From: Verrucomicrobiales bacterium
GTDB lineage: Bacteria; Verrucomicrobiota; Verrucomicrobiia; Verrucomicrobiales; DEV007
Direction of reading: 5' to 3'
Assembly: GCA_017991025.1 (NCBI GenBank)
Contig: JAGNMT010000212.1
Location: 1 to 6,522 of the forward strand
DNA: 6,522 nucleotides
Shown: positions 5,541-6,522 of the stretch, in pieces
Position numbering within the stretch: position 1 is the stretch's first letter
Layout: each line of letters begins with the position of its first letter
The notes under the pieces: model-generated
The model's input: only the letters and a program-made list of their open reading frames with translations
Told to the model about the DNA's origin: nothing
The model's database searches: none
Position numbers and translations under genes: made by a program

Positions 5541-6522
5541 TTAGCGGCGTTTTTTCTTACCCTTCTCGTGACGATCGCCTTTTTCGCCGGGCATTTTGGT
5601 GCGGCTTCCGGGACCCGTCGGGGCGTTGCCCCTGGCCTGCTTTGCCGCCTCGGCCTGCTCCTGCATGCGCTGCATGAAGCCTTTTTTTCCGGATCCGGCT
5701 TTTTTTACCAGTTCAGGCTCGGGCAGTTTATTCATCAACCAGGTCTGAAGAATGGAGAACGTATTCGAAACCGTCCAGTAGAGTGAAAGGGCCGCCGCAA
5801 AGTTGTAACAGATGAAGATGAAGATGATCGGCATCATCATGAAGATCATCTGTTGCGTTTTGTCCCCGGTTTTCGGTGTGATCGCGATCTGGATGAAACT
5901 CGAGATGCCCATAAGGATGGGCAGAGGATGGATCGGGATATCCAAACCCGGAATGGTGAAGAGCGTGTCCGGCATCGCGAGATCGGTGACCCAGAGGAAT
6001 GATTCGTGTCTCAATTCGACGGCGCTCCAGAGCATACGGTAGAAGGCCAGGAAAACCGGAAGCTGAATGAACATGGGCAGGCAACCGCCGAGGGGGTTGA
6101 TGCCGTAGGTTTTGTACAGCTTCATGGTCTCCTCATTCATCTTCTGAGGGTTATCGCTGTATTTCTCCTTAATGTCCTTCATCAAGGGGGTCAGCTTCGA
6201 CATCCGCTTCATGCTGCGTGCGGACTTGGCGTAGACCGGCCAGATGAGGAGGCGGATGAGAATGGTGATCAGGATAATCGCTAGCCCGAAGCCCCCGACC
6301 CAACCCTTGAGCATGACGAGGCCGGTAATGAGGACGGACGCGAGCGGTTTGATCGCCCAGCCGAAAATCCAGCCGAAGATAGGCACCTCATCATAGTGCA
6401 TGACGCGATCACTTCGGTCACCGAGTTTCTTAAGACGGGCAAATTCCTTCGGCCCCAGATAGATATCGAAACTGACGGACGCGGAGGCTCCGGGTTGAAT
6501 AACTATTTTAGGCAGGCTGAGC
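5541..6522 (-). CDS. yidC: Membrane protein insertase YidC, N-terminal part missing
   Basis: YidC inserts and folds inner-membrane proteins, alone or with SecYEG. The frame is open to the right edge, and 40 codons precede the internal ATG at 6399-6401. They encode the end of the large periplasmic domain (FDIYLGPKEFARLKKLGDRS), so that ATG is not the start and the gene is cut by the window. About 326 C-terminal residues are visible. Counting from the internal methionine, there is an amphipathic/hydrophobic lead-in (about 17-33), TM2 (about 36-57) with arginine 50 matching the conserved groove arginine, and the charged cytoplasmic hairpin (about 58-103). TM3 follows around GGCLPMFIQLPVFLAFYRML (105-124), then hydrophobic segments at about 157-176 and 184-222. 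The C-terminal tail (about 230-286) is strongly basic and ends KGKKKRR, as in YidC proteins that contact the ribosome. The periplasmic segment marks the Gram-negative type with an N-terminal TM1. No clear terminator follows the TAA. Confidence 0.97.
   Translation of the reverse strand, partial: LSLPKIVIQPGASASVSFDIYLGPKEFARLKKLGDRSDRVMHYDEVPIFGWIFGWAIKPLASVLITGLVMLKGWVGGFGLAIILITILIRLLIWPVYAKSARSMKRMSKLTPLMKDIKEKYSDNPQKMNEETMKLYKTYGINPLGGCLPMFIQLPVFLAFYRMLWSAVELRHESFLWVTDLAMPDTLFTIPGLDIPIHPLPILMGISSFIQIAITPKTGDKTQQMIFMMMPIIFIFICYNFAAALSLYWTVSNTFSILQTWLMNKLPEPELVKKAGSGKKGFMQRMQEQAEAAKQARGNAPTGPGSRTKMPGEKGDRHEKGKKKRR

Noticed and set aside
5541..6401. A YidC gene starting at the ATG at 6399-6401.
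   Set aside because: The frame continues to the right edge and the 40 upstream codons encode a good match to the end of the YidC periplasmic domain, so the gene is truncated by the window rather than a short YidC.

Overview
The window looks like a piece of a bacterial chromosome with ordinary housekeeping and metabolic genes. I see no mobile element, tRNA, rRNA or CRISPR array. The best guess for the host is a member of the Verrucomicrobiota or a close relative in the PVC group. This is inferred from the style of the omega subunit, the 3D-domain protein and the NupG-like nucleoside symporter, together with the moderately GC-rich, GC3-biased coding sequence. It is a judgement from remembered family sequences, not from a search.

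Layout: the left edge holds the 3' part of a plus-strand gene for a 3D-domain (cell-wall-associated) protein, running off the window at position 1. It converges, with 13 bases between stop codons, on a minus-strand run of five genes. Read in the direction of transcription (right to left) these are yidC (membrane insertase, N-terminal part beyond the right edge), rpoZ (RNA polymerase omega), uvrB (excision repair helicase), a Gfo/Idh/MocA-family oxidoreductase, and a nucleoside:H+ symporter-family MFS transporter.

uvrB and the oxidoreductase gene are 4 bases apart and are almost certainly co-transcribed and translationally coupled. The yidC-rpoZ gap (141 bases), the rpoZ-uvrB gap (130 bases) and the oxidoreductase-transporter gap (147 bases) are large enough for promoters. 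The first and last each contain a plausible sigma70-type promoter. The last two each contain an inverted repeat without a T-tract. The transporter and rpoZ starts lack a clear Shine-Dalgarno sequence.

Functionally the genes do not form one pathway: protein insertion, transcription, DNA repair, and then a small metabolic/transport pair. The most notable features are a roughly 44-residue insertion in UvrB between helicase domains 1a and 3, a perfect 16-base palindrome near the end of the 3D-domain gene, the tight uvrB-oxidoreductase coupling, and the uncertain start of rpoZ. I found no credible sign of a previously undescribed multi-gene system.
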